From Alphaproteobacteria bacterium (GTDB lineage: Bacteria; Pseudomonadota; Alphaproteobacteria; Micropepsales; Micropepsaceae), in contig DMER01000091.1 in the NCBI GenBank assembly GCA_003451645.1, forward strand, positions 18,261-24,083: 5,823 nt of DNA, read 5' to 3'. Position 1 is the stretch's first letter; each line of letters begins with the position of its first letter. Both the position numbers and the translations under genes were made by a program. Positions 1-5,452 of the stretch are shown here, piece by piece. The notes below the pieces were generated by a model. The model was given only the letters and a program-made list of their open reading frames with translations, ran no database searches and had not been told where the DNA came from.

Positions 1-6
1 CCCGCG

Positions 7-56
7 AGATTGTCTTTGTCCGCGGCGACTTTTTCGCCGGCGACAAGATTGTCTTT
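7..56 (+). repeat. Short in-frame direct repeat around a hairpin
   Basis: The 11-mer AGATTGTCTTT occurs at 7-17 and again at 46-56, offset 39 bases (13 codons), giving RLSL twice in the open frame. Between the copies lies a perfect 6-base inverted repeat, CGGCGA (23-28) and TCGCCG (34-39), with a 5-base CTTTT loop. If the gene starts at 154 this is upstream leader DNA; if it starts further upstream it is a peptide repeat. No T-run follows the stem, so it is not a standard terminator. Confidence 0.4.
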
Positions 57-153
57 ACCGCTCAGAGCGCTTGGAAAATCCTGGGCGCGGGCGGCGCTTA
101 AGGCGCAGTTCAGCTTAACGGGCGGGAAAGGCTCTTTGTGGCAGATTTCCGCC

Positions 154-861
154 ATGACCCCGCATCCGCCGCTTCCTCTCAGTTTAGATGTCTCTTCTTT
201 GGCTCACGGCGTGCCTCAGGCTCAGGCGCGCCAAATGCTGCATGCCGCAGCCCTTCTGGGCGTGGAGTGGTTGATAGTCCGCGGTATGCCTGACGCCACG
301 CTGATCGCACCCGTATGCCGCCGCCACCCTGGCCTGCGGGTTGCTCTGATGATGTCCGGGGAGGGGTGGGCCCACGATGGTCCAGCAATCGACACGGTCG
401 TCACCACCCTCTTCGGCCGGCTGGGCCGGGATCACCTCGATGCCGTTTTTCTGCCGGCAGATTCTGTTGGCAAATCGCCGTGGCAGCGGCTCATGGCCCT
501 TCGTGACACCGGCGCAGTCCTGATGACAGGAGCGCGCGTCACAAGCCCGCAGGACGCCTTGCACTGCGCCGCATCGCCAGACATCGATGCGTTGTCCTTG
601 GACCTCGGCGCGAGCATGACGTCATGGCAGGATATGGCCCTGAGCCATGCGCGGTCCTCTTTCGGCGGGCGCCCTGTCTTCGCCAATTTAGAGGTCCCGC
701 ATCACGCCGCCGTACAAGCGCTCAGTTCACTGAGGTTTGTTTCGCATGTGAGCATGCGCCCCGCCAATGCTACCCAGATTGCCTTGGGCCTCGATGCCGC
801 ACGCGCATTTGTGCGTGCGCGTCATGGGGCGCAATTCCTTGCCCTTGCCGAGGCTGCATAA
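154..861 (+). CDS. Aldo/keto reductase-like barrel protein, probably non-catalytic
   Basis: About 235 residues from the ATG at 154. The frame is open to the window's left edge, so an upstream start (TTG at 136 with GGGAAAGG at 124-131, TTG at 10, or one outside the window) cannot be excluded. The segment LGRDHLDAVFLPAD, then WQRLMALRDTGAV, then SPQDAL and a PDIDALSLDL strand resembles the middle of the aldo/keto reductase barrel (LGRDHLDALLLH, then WEALQALRDAGLVRRIGVS). The usual Asp of the N-terminal DTA motif, the Tyr and Lys, and the His of the LLLH strand are not visible, so I infer a degenerate, non-reducing barrel. No signal peptide or membrane segment is evident. The stop lies 12 bases before the patatin gene, and the next gene's ribosome site overlaps this stop, so the two are very probably one operon. 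The family call rests on pattern resemblance only. Confidence 0.55.
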   Translation: MTPHPPLPLSLDVSSLAHGVPQAQARQMLHAAALLGVEWLIVRGMPDATLIAPVCRRHPGLRVALMMSGEGWAHDGPAIDTVVTTLFGRLGRDHLDAVFLPADSVGKSPWQRLMALRDTGAVLMTGARVTSPQDALHCAASPDIDALSLDLGASMTSWQDMALSHARSSFGGRPVFANLEVPHHAAVQALSSLRFVSHVSMRPANATQIALGLDAARAFVRARHGAQFLALAEAA

Positions 862-864
862 GGG
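860..864 (+). promoter_or_regulatory. Ribosome binding site of the patatin gene, overlapping upstream stop
   Basis: AAGGG lies nine bases before ATG 874, and its first two bases are the end of the TAA stop of the preceding gene. This supports the 874 start and suggests that translation of the two genes is linked. Confidence 0.6.
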
Positions 865-873
865 TCTGTCACC

Positions 874-2820
874 ATGCCTTGGCCGTCGCGCCTGTCCCGA
901 TTGCAGCAATCAGCGAGCCTGGTTGCCAAGGCCTCGGGGACGCGCTTGGGTAAGGCTGTGGATTTGAGCGGCAGCGCGTTGCGCAAAAGTGCAGCCGCCG
1001 CCGCCCAAGGGGGTAAGGCTATGGCGTTTTGGTCTTTTGGCGGGGGCGGGACCGCGGGCGATTTGCATGTCCCCCGGGAGCTTGAAACCCAGTTGCAGCG
1101 GTTTCCGCTCACGCAGGATATCGGCGCGCGGGCCATCCGCGCGCTGGTCAGCGAGGCCTCCTGGTTCAGCCTGCCGGGCGGGACCATCCTGCCGCGCGAC
1201 GGCGACAATGACAGTGCCGTGTTCCTGGTCATTAGCGGCGCACTCGGCGTCTATGCCAATGACGACAGCGAGGCCGATCGCTTCGTCGCGCATATCCCGG
1301 CTGGCGAGATGGTCGGCGAAATGTCCATGCTGTCGGGCGAGTCGCACTCGGCGACCCTGGTGGCCTTGCGCGACTCTCAAATGCTGCGTCTTCCTAAAGA
1401 AGCGTTCGAGCGCTTGATGGCGCGCCATCCGCGCCTGTCCTTGAATATGATGCGCATCCTGGTCCGCCGTTTACGCAACACCACGGGGCGCTCGGCCAAA
1501 ACGATCAAGGCGCGCAGTCTGGCGATCATCCCCTTGCACAATGGTGCGCAGAGCCTGGACCTCGCTCAGCGTCTCAGCACAGCTCTGCGCAATCTGTCCT
1601 TGTCCGTTGAGATGATCCGGCCAGCCGAGAGTGGCCAGGCCCCGACCGTCGTGGAGGCGAGCCATGACATCGTCCTCTATGCAAGTGAGCATGCCGATGG
1701 CGCGTGGACGCAATATTGCTTGCGGCAGGCGGACCGGGTGTTGTTGGTCGCGGCTGAGGGGATGCCCATCCCATCCCATCCATTTATCGGGATGCCAGAG
1801 GGCCGGATCAAACGGCAGATGCCGGAGCTGGTCGTTATGCGGGCCTCGCAAGGCGCGCCGAAATATCCGGAACTCACCCACAAGATCGCTTCGGCTTATA
1901 GTTTGCACCACTACATCTGCCCGCAGTCCCCCGGCGACGTGCAGCGCTTGGCACGGGTATTGACGGGCCGCTCGGTGGGCTTGGTGCTCGCGGGCGGCGG
2001 CGCGCGCGGCTTTGCGCATATCGGCATTATCCGCGCCTTGCGTGAGGCTGGCGTGCCCTTCGATTTGGTCGCTGGCGCCAGCATGGGGGCGATTGTGGGG
2101 GCCTGCGTCGCTATGGGCTGGAATGACGAGGAAATCTACGCCCGCATGCATGAGGCCTTCGTCAAGAACAAGCCCTTGTCCGACTTCACCTTGCCTTTGG
2201 TCTCGGTGTTCCGTGGGCAGAAGGTGACGCGCATGCTTCAGGAGAATTTCGGCGATCTGCGGATCGAGGAATTGCGCCTGCCCTTTCTGTGCACCTCCAG
2301 CGATCTATCATCCGGCACCACGCATGTGCACCGCACGGGCCCCGTCTGGCGGGCCTTGCGGGCGAGCGTGGCGATCCCAGGCCTTCTGCCGCCCGTGGTG
2401 GAGGAGGGGCGCCTCCTGGTCGATGGCGGCCTCATGAACAACTTTCCCGTCGATGAGATCGCGCGCCTTAGCCGCGGGCCCATCGTGGGGATCGACGTGG
2501 CGGGGGAGGAGAATTTCTCCGCGCTTGAGGACGATATCGAAGGGCGCACCTGGTGGCGGCTGTGGCGCGATCAGATGACCCGCAAAGGCGCGCCCTCTAT
2601 CGTCTCGATCCTGATGCGCTCGGGGACCGTCGGCAACGAGGCCATCCGGCGGCAGGCGCGGTCCATGACCGATTTCCTCCTCGATCCGCCATTGCCAGGC
2701 ATTTATCTGCGTTCCTGGAAGGCTTTCGATCAGGCCGTCGAGCTCGGCTATGCCCATGCGGCCGAGATGATCGAGCAAGACGGCCTCAACTTCCTCTGGG
2801 CGGTCAAGGGGACGGGGTAG
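874..2820 (+). CDS. Cyclic-nucleotide-binding-type / patatin-like phospholipase (NTE family)
   Basis: A 648-residue protein predicted to hydrolyse acyl esters of (lyso)phospholipids. Residues 1-50 are an Ala/Ser-rich, basic leader. Residues about 85-200 form a cyclic-nucleotide-binding-type beta barrel ending in helices (AGEMVGEMSMLSGESHSATLVAL). Residues about 205-365 match the poorly defined linker of NTE-type proteins. Residues about 366-545 are the patatin domain, with the oxyanion loop GGGARG (374-379), nucleophile motif GASMG (Ser403) and catalytic DGG (Asp517). The Ser-Asp dyad is therefore intact. The position that is Arg in true cAMP binders, just before SAT, is His158, so the sensor may not bind cAMP in the usual way. 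The start at 874 has AAGGG at 860-864, nine bases upstream and overlapping the previous stop. A second good start, ATG 1021 (Met50) with AAGGGGG at 1007-1013, would drop the leader. The stop lies six bases from the convergent GST stop. No membrane span is evident, so I infer a cytosolic or peripheral membrane protein. Confidence 0.92.
   Translation: MPWPSRLSRLQQSASLVAKASGTRLGKAVDLSGSALRKSAAAAAQGGKAMAFWSFGGGGTAGDLHVPRELETQLQRFPLTQDIGARAIRALVSEASWFSLPGGTILPRDGDNDSAVFLVISGALGVYANDDSEADRFVAHIPAGEMVGEMSMLSGESHSATLVALRDSQMLRLPKEAFERLMARHPRLSLNMMRILVRRLRNTTGRSAKTIKARSLAIIPLHNGAQSLDLAQRLSTALRNLSLSVEMIRPAESGQAPTVVEASHDIVLYASEHADGAWTQYCLRQADRVLLVAAEGMPIPSHPFIGMPEGRIKRQMPELVVMRASQGAPKYPELTHKIASAYSLHHYICPQSPGDVQRLARVLTGRSVGLVLAGGGARGFAHIGIIRALREAGVPFDLVAGASMGAIVGACVAMGWNDEEIYARMHEAFVKNKPLSDFTLPLVSVFRGQKVTRMLQENFGDLRIEELRLPFLCTSSDLSSGTTHVHRTGPVWRALRASVAIPGLLPPVVEEGRLLVDGGLMNNFPVDEIARLSRGPIVGIDVAGEENFSALEDDIEGRTWWRLWRDQMTRKGAPSIVSILMRSGTVGNEAIRRQARSMTDFLLDPPLPGIYLRSWKAFDQAVELGYAHAAEMIEQDGLNFLWAVKGTG
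1007..1013 (+). promoter_or_regulatory. Possible internal ribosome binding site, short patatin form
   Basis: AAGGGGG sits seven bases before the in-frame ATG at 1021. It is a better Shine-Dalgarno match than the one at the annotated start. Starting here would give a 599-residue protein with the nucleotide-binding-type and patatin domains intact but without the Ala/Ser-rich leader. Confidence 0.35.
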
Positions 2821-2830
2821 GGGGCGTCAC
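2777..2830 (+). repeat. Direct repeat copy A, 3' end of patatin gene
   Basis: These 54 bases cover the last 14 codons, the stop and ten 3' bases of the patatin gene. They recur in the same orientation at 4213-4265. By hand alignment about 48 of 54 positions match: five substitutions plus one missing G in the run after the stop codon. The right end of this copy also encodes the stop of the convergent GST gene (2827-2829). Confidence 0.85.
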
Positions 2831-3453
2831 GTGTTTGCCTGCAATGCCATCTCGTCGCTGACCGCGCGGCGCACAGCACTGCGCTCGGTGTTGGCGGCGA
2901 AGTAGGCATCAACATTGGGCCATGCCGCTAAGTCCGTCCCGATCCTCTTGAGAAGCATCAAGGCCCACGTCAAATAGGCATCCGCCACGGAAAACCGCTC
3001 CGCGACCAGCGCCGTTCTCCCCGCGAGCTTCCCATTCAGATAGGCCATCTTGGCGGGGATCAGGGTTTTCACGAACTCTTTCGCCTCCGGGGGCGATGTT
3101 GGGGCAAAGAGTGTCCAAAAGACCTGCTTGTGCACCTCGCTGCCAACATAGGACAGCCAGGACTGCAATTCATAGCGTGCAAAGCCTCCCGGCGCAGGGG
3201 CCAGCGCGCCCGCCGGCGCCAGGTCTGCAATGTATTGCAATACGGCTGCGTTCTCAGTCAGTGCTGTGCCATCGCCGAGGACAAGTGTGGGGACCTGACC
3301 CTTAGCCGTCACATCGTAATAGTTTCCGCCGCCTTCAATTTCTTTGGATTGCAAGGTCACGCGGCGATAGTCCGCGGGAATATCAGCTTCGTAAAGAGCA
3401 ATGCGCGATGCCAGAGAGCACGCCATGGGCGCAAAATAGAGCGTCAGAGCCAT
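2827..3453 (-). CDS. Beta-class glutathione S-transferase
   Basis: A 208-residue cytosolic enzyme predicted to conjugate or reduce electrophiles with glutathione. Residues 1-80 are the thioredoxin-like domain: LTLYFAPMACSLASRIAL carries Cys12, equivalent to the catalytic Cys10 of E. coli GstA. The cis-Pro follows in QVPTLV (Pro55) and the glutathione-binding pair in TENAAVLQYIADL (Glu67-Asn68). Residues about 88-205 are the helical domain, with SEVHKQVF (His108, matching GstA His106) and the N-capping box FSVADAYL. Length matches the family. Start choice: ATG 3453 has AAGGA at 3463-3467 with a nine-base gap, while the GTG two codons upstream would have only three bases. The gene is divergent from a TetR regulator that probably controls it, and it converges on the patatin gene with a six-base gap and no visible terminator. 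It is close to E. coli gstA in type, but a specific symbol is not justified. Confidence 0.93.
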   Translation of the reverse strand: MALTLYFAPMACSLASRIALYEADIPADYRRVTLQSKEIEGGGNYYDVTAKGQVPTLVLGDGTALTENAAVLQYIADLAPAGALAPAPGGFARYELQSWLSYVGSEVHKQVFWTLFAPTSPPEAKEFVKTLIPAKMAYLNGKLAGRTALVAERFSVADAYLTWALMLLKRIGTDLAAWPNVDAYFAANTERSAVRRAVSDEMALQANT

Positions 3454-3462
3454 TATCACGTT

Positions 3463-3467
3463 TCCTT
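3463..3467 (-). promoter_or_regulatory. Ribosome binding site deciding the GST start
   Basis: On the minus strand AAGGA lies nine bases before ATG 3453. The alternative GTG at 3459 would have a three-base spacing, too short. The site partly overlaps the -35 element of the TetR promoter on the other strand. Confidence 0.6.
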
Positions 3468-3494
3468 GAAGGATTATGGAACGATCAGTATAAT
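3466..3494 (+). promoter_or_regulatory. Sigma-70-type promoter for the TetR gene
   Basis: TTGAAG at 3466-3471 (four of six to consensus) and a perfect TATAAT at 3489-3494 are separated by 17 bases. Transcription would start near 3501, giving a leader of about 40 bases before ATG 3542. ATCAG occurs on both sides of the -10 (3484-3488 and 3496-3500). GATTATG occurs at 3472-3478 and again at 3519-3525. I could not find a convincing palindromic TetR operator. Confidence 0.65.
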
Positions 3495-3517
3495 ATCAGA
3501 AAACTGGCTCAACGCAA
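3490..3517 (-). promoter_or_regulatory. Candidate GST promoter overlapping the TetR promoter
   Basis: Minus-strand TTGCGT (3517-3512) and TATTAT (3495-3490), with a 16-base spacer, would start transcription near 3483, about 30 bases before the GST start codon. The -10 falls on the same bases as the TetR -10 on the other strand, so the two promoters would be mutually exclusive and a regulator bound here would control both. The match is moderate, and nearby alternatives such as TATACT (3492-3487) exist. Confidence 0.35.
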
Positions 3518-3541
3518 CGATTATGTATCGAATGGTATGAA

Positions 3542-4126
3542 ATGTCTCGTGGACCCGGGCGCCCCCGCGCCTTTGATGAAGATGCAGCTCTGGATGCAGC
3601 GATCCAGGTCTTTTGGCAAGCAGGGTATCCGGCTGCGTCGCTCGATGCTCTGACTTGCGCGATGGGCATTGCGCGGCCCAGCCTTTATGCCGCTTTCGGC
3701 GACAAGGAGGCGCTCTATGCGCGATGCCTTGGCCGGTACCGTGATCATGTCTGCGCGTTCGTGCAGGAGGCGCTAACGCAGGCGCACGATTTCGAAGCCG
3801 GCCTCTCCGCCATGTTCGATCGAGCCATCCTTGTCTACACAAAGCCCACGCCCCGCGGCTGCCTCCTGGCGTCCGCCGCCTTGGGCGATGCGCCCATCCA
3901 CCCCGATGCGCGTGCAACTGTTGCGCGGAGCTTGGACGCCTTGGAGGCCATCATCGCTGAGTTCTGCGAGCGGTTCGTCTCTACCCGGCGGGACGCCCGG
4001 GCGCAAGCCCGCCTCATTGTCACCTTTCTCTACGGCATCGCCGCCCGCGCGCGGCTCGGCGTGCCTGCCAGAGACCTGCGCCAAGATGTGAAGCACTTCA
4101 CGCTGGTGGTGGTGCGGACGGATTAG
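3542..4126 (+). CDS. TetR/AcrR-family transcriptional regulator
   Basis: A 194-residue DNA-binding protein, usually a ligand-released repressor dimer. Residues 5-11 read PGRPRAF, the basic arm typical of the family. Residues about 13-60 form the three-helix TetR DNA-binding domain: DAAIQVFWQAGYPAASLDAL, then the recognition helix region MGIARPSLYAAFGDKEALY. The rest is an all-helical ligand and dimer domain with a PRGCLLASAAL segment (104-114) found in many regulators of stress or redox genes. Its Cys107 could in principle sense electrophiles; that is inference. It is transcribed divergently from the GST gene with 88 bases between the start codons, so GST is the likely target together with itself. 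The ribosome site ahead of ATG 3542 is poor. The stop is followed by the non-coding stretch that contains repeat copy B. Confidence 0.92.
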   Translation: MSRGPGRPRAFDEDAALDAAIQVFWQAGYPAASLDALTCAMGIARPSLYAAFGDKEALYARCLGRYRDHVCAFVQEALTQAHDFEAGLSAMFDRAILVYTKPTPRGCLLASAALGDAPIHPDARATVARSLDALEAIIAEFCERFVSTRRDARAQARLIVTFLYGIAARARLGVPARDLRQDVKHFTLVVVRTD

Positions 4127-4212
4127 TGGGCGATTTGCGATTGCTCAGTGGAATGGCCTGCCGCCCGCCGCTTCAAGCCGTCTTTTTGAAATACAAAGTG
4201 TCCAATTGGATT

Positions 4213-4265
4213 AAGACGGCCCCAACTTCCTCTGGGCAATGAAGGGGACTGGGTAGGGGCGTCAC
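4213..4265 (+). repeat. Direct repeat copy B, orphan remnant of patatin 3' end
   Basis: These 53 bases match 2777-2830. In the matching frame they read DGPNFLWAMKGTG followed by a TAG stop, against DGLNFLWAVKGTG in the intact gene, with a TAA directly upstream. Two codons differ in amino acid (Leu to Pro, Val to Met) and two by silent third-base changes. No homology to the patatin gene is evident left of about 4211, so this is a tail only, not a truncated gene copy. The spacer 4127-4284 holds nothing else I can identify beyond weak inverted repeats (GCCGTCTT 4177-4184 with AAGACGGC 4213-4220). Confidence 0.85.
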
Positions 4266-4284
4266 CGCCGATGAGGACGGCTTT

Positions 4285-4743
4285 TCACGAAACGATCCCT
4301 CGGGCCATAAGTGCTGCTTGCGCCTCGGGCAAGCTCGTGACCAGCCCTGCCAGCGTCGGGTGATTGCTCGCCTTCACCTTGTTGATCAAGCGCAAGTTGG
4401 CACTTACAAAGAGCGAGTTGCGTTGCAGCGCCAAGGCCAAATAGGCGCAGTCATACGCTGGATGATCCAAGTCCGCAGCGAGACTGAGCGCAGGTCCCAA
4501 CAGTTCACTGCCGGCAACAATGTCGAGCCCCGACCGAAGCAGGATTTGACCTGCCATTTCGCCTTCCGTGCGTGTCAATTCAGCGCGACGGACCTTCTTC
4601 CAAAGGATATTTGCACACTCCATGTATATCAGATCCGGCGCTGCTGCCTTCTCAGATGCGACCAAAGCCACAGCGTCGGGCGATCCTTGTTCTTCTACAA
4701 CACACTTGATCAAGACGCTGGCGTCAACGACAACGCCGCTTAC
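4285..4743 (-). CDS. PIN-domain (VapC/FitB-type) toxin, start codon apparently lost
   Basis: A PIN-family ribonuclease toxin frame, partner of the antitoxin just upstream. The PIN fold must begin VVVDASVLIKCVVEE, with the first catalytic Asp at 4725-4723. Between the in-frame stop (4749-4747) and that Asp the codons are ACG, GTA, AGC, GGC, GTT, GTC, GTT, and none is ATG, GTG or TTG. The first standard start is TTG 4713, which would delete the Asp. I give the end as 4743, the GTA that overlaps the antitoxin stop (GTAA) and was probably once GTG. Other family signs are APDLIYMECANILWKKV (second acidic residue, Glu at 4620-4618) and HPAYDCAYLALAL (third, Asp at 4452-4450). In the fourth position, normally Asp in a TAD motif, the sequence is SANLRL with Asn (4398-4396). 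I infer a silenced or weakened toxin, though an unusual start cannot be excluded. Confidence 0.75.
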   Translation of the reverse strand, partial: VSGVVVDASVLIKCVVEEQGSPDAVALVASEKAAAPDLIYMECANILWKKVRRAELTRTEGEMAGQILLRSGLDIVAGSELLGPALSLAADLDHPAYDCAYLALALQRNSLFVSANLRLINKVKASNHPTLAGLVTSLPEAQAALMARGIVS

Positions 4744-4979
4744 CGTTCATCCCGTCCTTCGCGCTGAAGGATTTCTGCAGGTGTATGCCTGCGATCTTTG
4801 GTCAGCTCCCGTAACTTTGCCGCGGCCTGCAAAAAGCCAGGTGGCTCTTCCGATCGTAACGCTTGGCGAAGTATGTCGAGATGCTCTTCCTCGGCCGACC
4901 GGCCGTTACGCGCTGCACGACGCTCTAGCAAGGCGATCAAATCCTTCTCTTTATCTGGAATAAGCAAATTGATTGCCAT
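4740..4979 (-). CDS. FitA/VapB-type ribbon-helix-helix antitoxin
   Basis: A 79-residue antitoxin expected to neutralise the adjacent PIN toxin and repress its own promoter. Residues 1-8 (MAINLLIP) are the DNA-contacting ribbon strand. Residues about 10-42 are the two helices, with the RAARNGRSAEEEHLDILRQAL signature typical of the FitA-like ribbon-helix-helix group. The charged C-terminal tail (about 45-79) would wrap the toxin. The start at 4979 is chosen because GGAGG (4984-4988) lies just upstream and the ribbon begins there. The frame stays open upstream through 5024, in line with the GTGA at the end of the preceding DUF29 gene, but that extension lacks a good ribosome site. The TAA stop at 4742-4740 overlaps the putative GTA first codon of the toxin. 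The gene lies 41 bases downstream of a DUF29 gene on the same strand and may be co-transcribed with it. Confidence 0.87.
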   Translation of the reverse strand: MAINLLIPDKEKDLIALLERRAARNGRSAEEEHLDILRQALRSEEPPGFLQAAAKLRELTKDRRHTPAEILQREGRDER

Positions 4980-4983
4980 GCAA

Positions 4984-4988
4984 CCTCC
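4984..4988 (-). promoter_or_regulatory. Ribosome binding site of the antitoxin gene
   Basis: On the minus strand a perfect GGAGG sits four bases before ATG 4979. It is the strongest Shine-Dalgarno match seen in the window and rules in favour of the short, 79-residue antitoxin over upstream in-frame starts. Confidence 0.7.
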
Positions 4989-5020
4989 ATGAAGTTCTCC
5001 AACAAGCCATCTCGGGGCCC

Positions 5021-5452
5021 TCACGGCCACCACGCCTCATCCTTTGCCTCGTCCAGGCTGAACGGCGCCTCGCCCGGGATCAGCGCCAGGTCCATATCCA
5101 TCTCGCTGGAGGCATCGCGGCGCGCCTTGCGATAAGCGCGGGCGAATTGCTGCGCCTCATGAGGTTTGAGGCCCGGGTTCAGGCTCAGGTGATCCTCGAT
5201 CGCCTCGCGCTGGTTCTCAATACTGTTGCGCCAGCTGCGCCCGCGCCGCTCCGGCTGCAGGATCCATTTCAGCAAATGCGTCTGCAGGACACGAAAGCGC
5301 TGCTCCAACTCCCGGATTTCCGAAGCACCCAAGGCCGCCATCTCCTCCGCCAGCCCGTCCCAGTCCAGCTCATTGGCCGAGCGCCGGCGCAACGCATCGA
5401 GCTGGCTCTGCGTCCAGCTATAGAAATCCGTATCGTGGAGCGGCTTGTTCAC
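5021..5452 (-). CDS. DUF29-family protein, tandem copy 1
   Basis: A 143-residue protein of unknown function with the full DUF29 pattern. It begins TDFYSWTQSQLDALR (residues about 7-22), then NELDWDGLAEEMAALGASE, then the hallmark HLLKWILQPERRGRSW (about 60-75), an NQREAIEDHL helix, RAYRKARRDAS, and a C-terminal IPGEAPFSLDEAKDE tail ending WWP. It is predicted soluble, largely helical and strongly charged. The start is GTG 5452, which overlaps the stop of the upstream paralogue as GTGA and has GAGGGG (5461-5466) eight bases upstream; a GTG three codons earlier (5461) is less likely. Translation is probably coupled to the upstream copy. The biochemical role of DUF29 is not known to me. Its place next to a toxin-antitoxin pair fits an accessory region but does not reveal a job. 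Confidence 0.9.
   Translation of the reverse strand: MNKPLHDTDFYSWTQSQLDALRRRSANELDWDGLAEEMAALGASEIRELEQRFRVLQTHLLKWILQPERRGRSWRNSIENQREAIEDHLSLNPGLKPHEAQQFARAYRKARRDASSEMDMDLALIPGEAPFSLDEAKDEAWWP

Larger units (their letters stand above)
2831..4265. other. GST/TetR module bracketed by direct repeats
   Basis: The divergent GST and TetR genes fill the interval between repeat copy A (ending at 2830) and repeat copy B (4213-4265), with almost no other DNA. A segment flanked by one copy of the repeat that completes the resident patatin gene and one that stands alone is what site-specific integration at a gene's 3' end, or recombination between related loci, would leave. No integrase, transposase or terminal inverted repeat is visible, so mobility is inference only. 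Confidence 0.35.

Noticed and set aside
1471..2151. Minus-strand open frame of 226 codons opposite the patatin gene
   Set aside because: It lies wholly inside a well-supported gene with intact catalytic motifs, and its translation is His/Arg/Gln-rich without any family pattern.
2813..2835. Shared terminator between the convergent patatin and GST genes
   Set aside because: The gap is six bases and I see no stem-loop with a T-run on either strand.
4172..4220. Inverted repeats in the spacer (TTCAA/TTGAA and GCCGTCTT/AAGACGGC) as a terminator or attachment core
   Set aside because: The short stem is five bases and the longer one has a 28-base loop. Neither is followed by a T-run, and chance occurrence is plausible.
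4266..4285. Possible Rho-independent terminator (GCCG, loop, CGGC, TTTT) after the repeat
   Set aside because: The stem is only four base pairs and the T-run only four bases, too weak to call.
4318..4767. Plus-strand open frame of 149 codons opposite the PIN toxin
   Set aside because: The minus-strand frame has clear PIN signatures, while this one shows no domain or ribosome site.
5021..5033. Antitoxin start at 5033
   Set aside because: It would overlap the DUF29 gene and add residues without family support. ATG 4979 has a perfect ribosome site and begins the ribbon strand.
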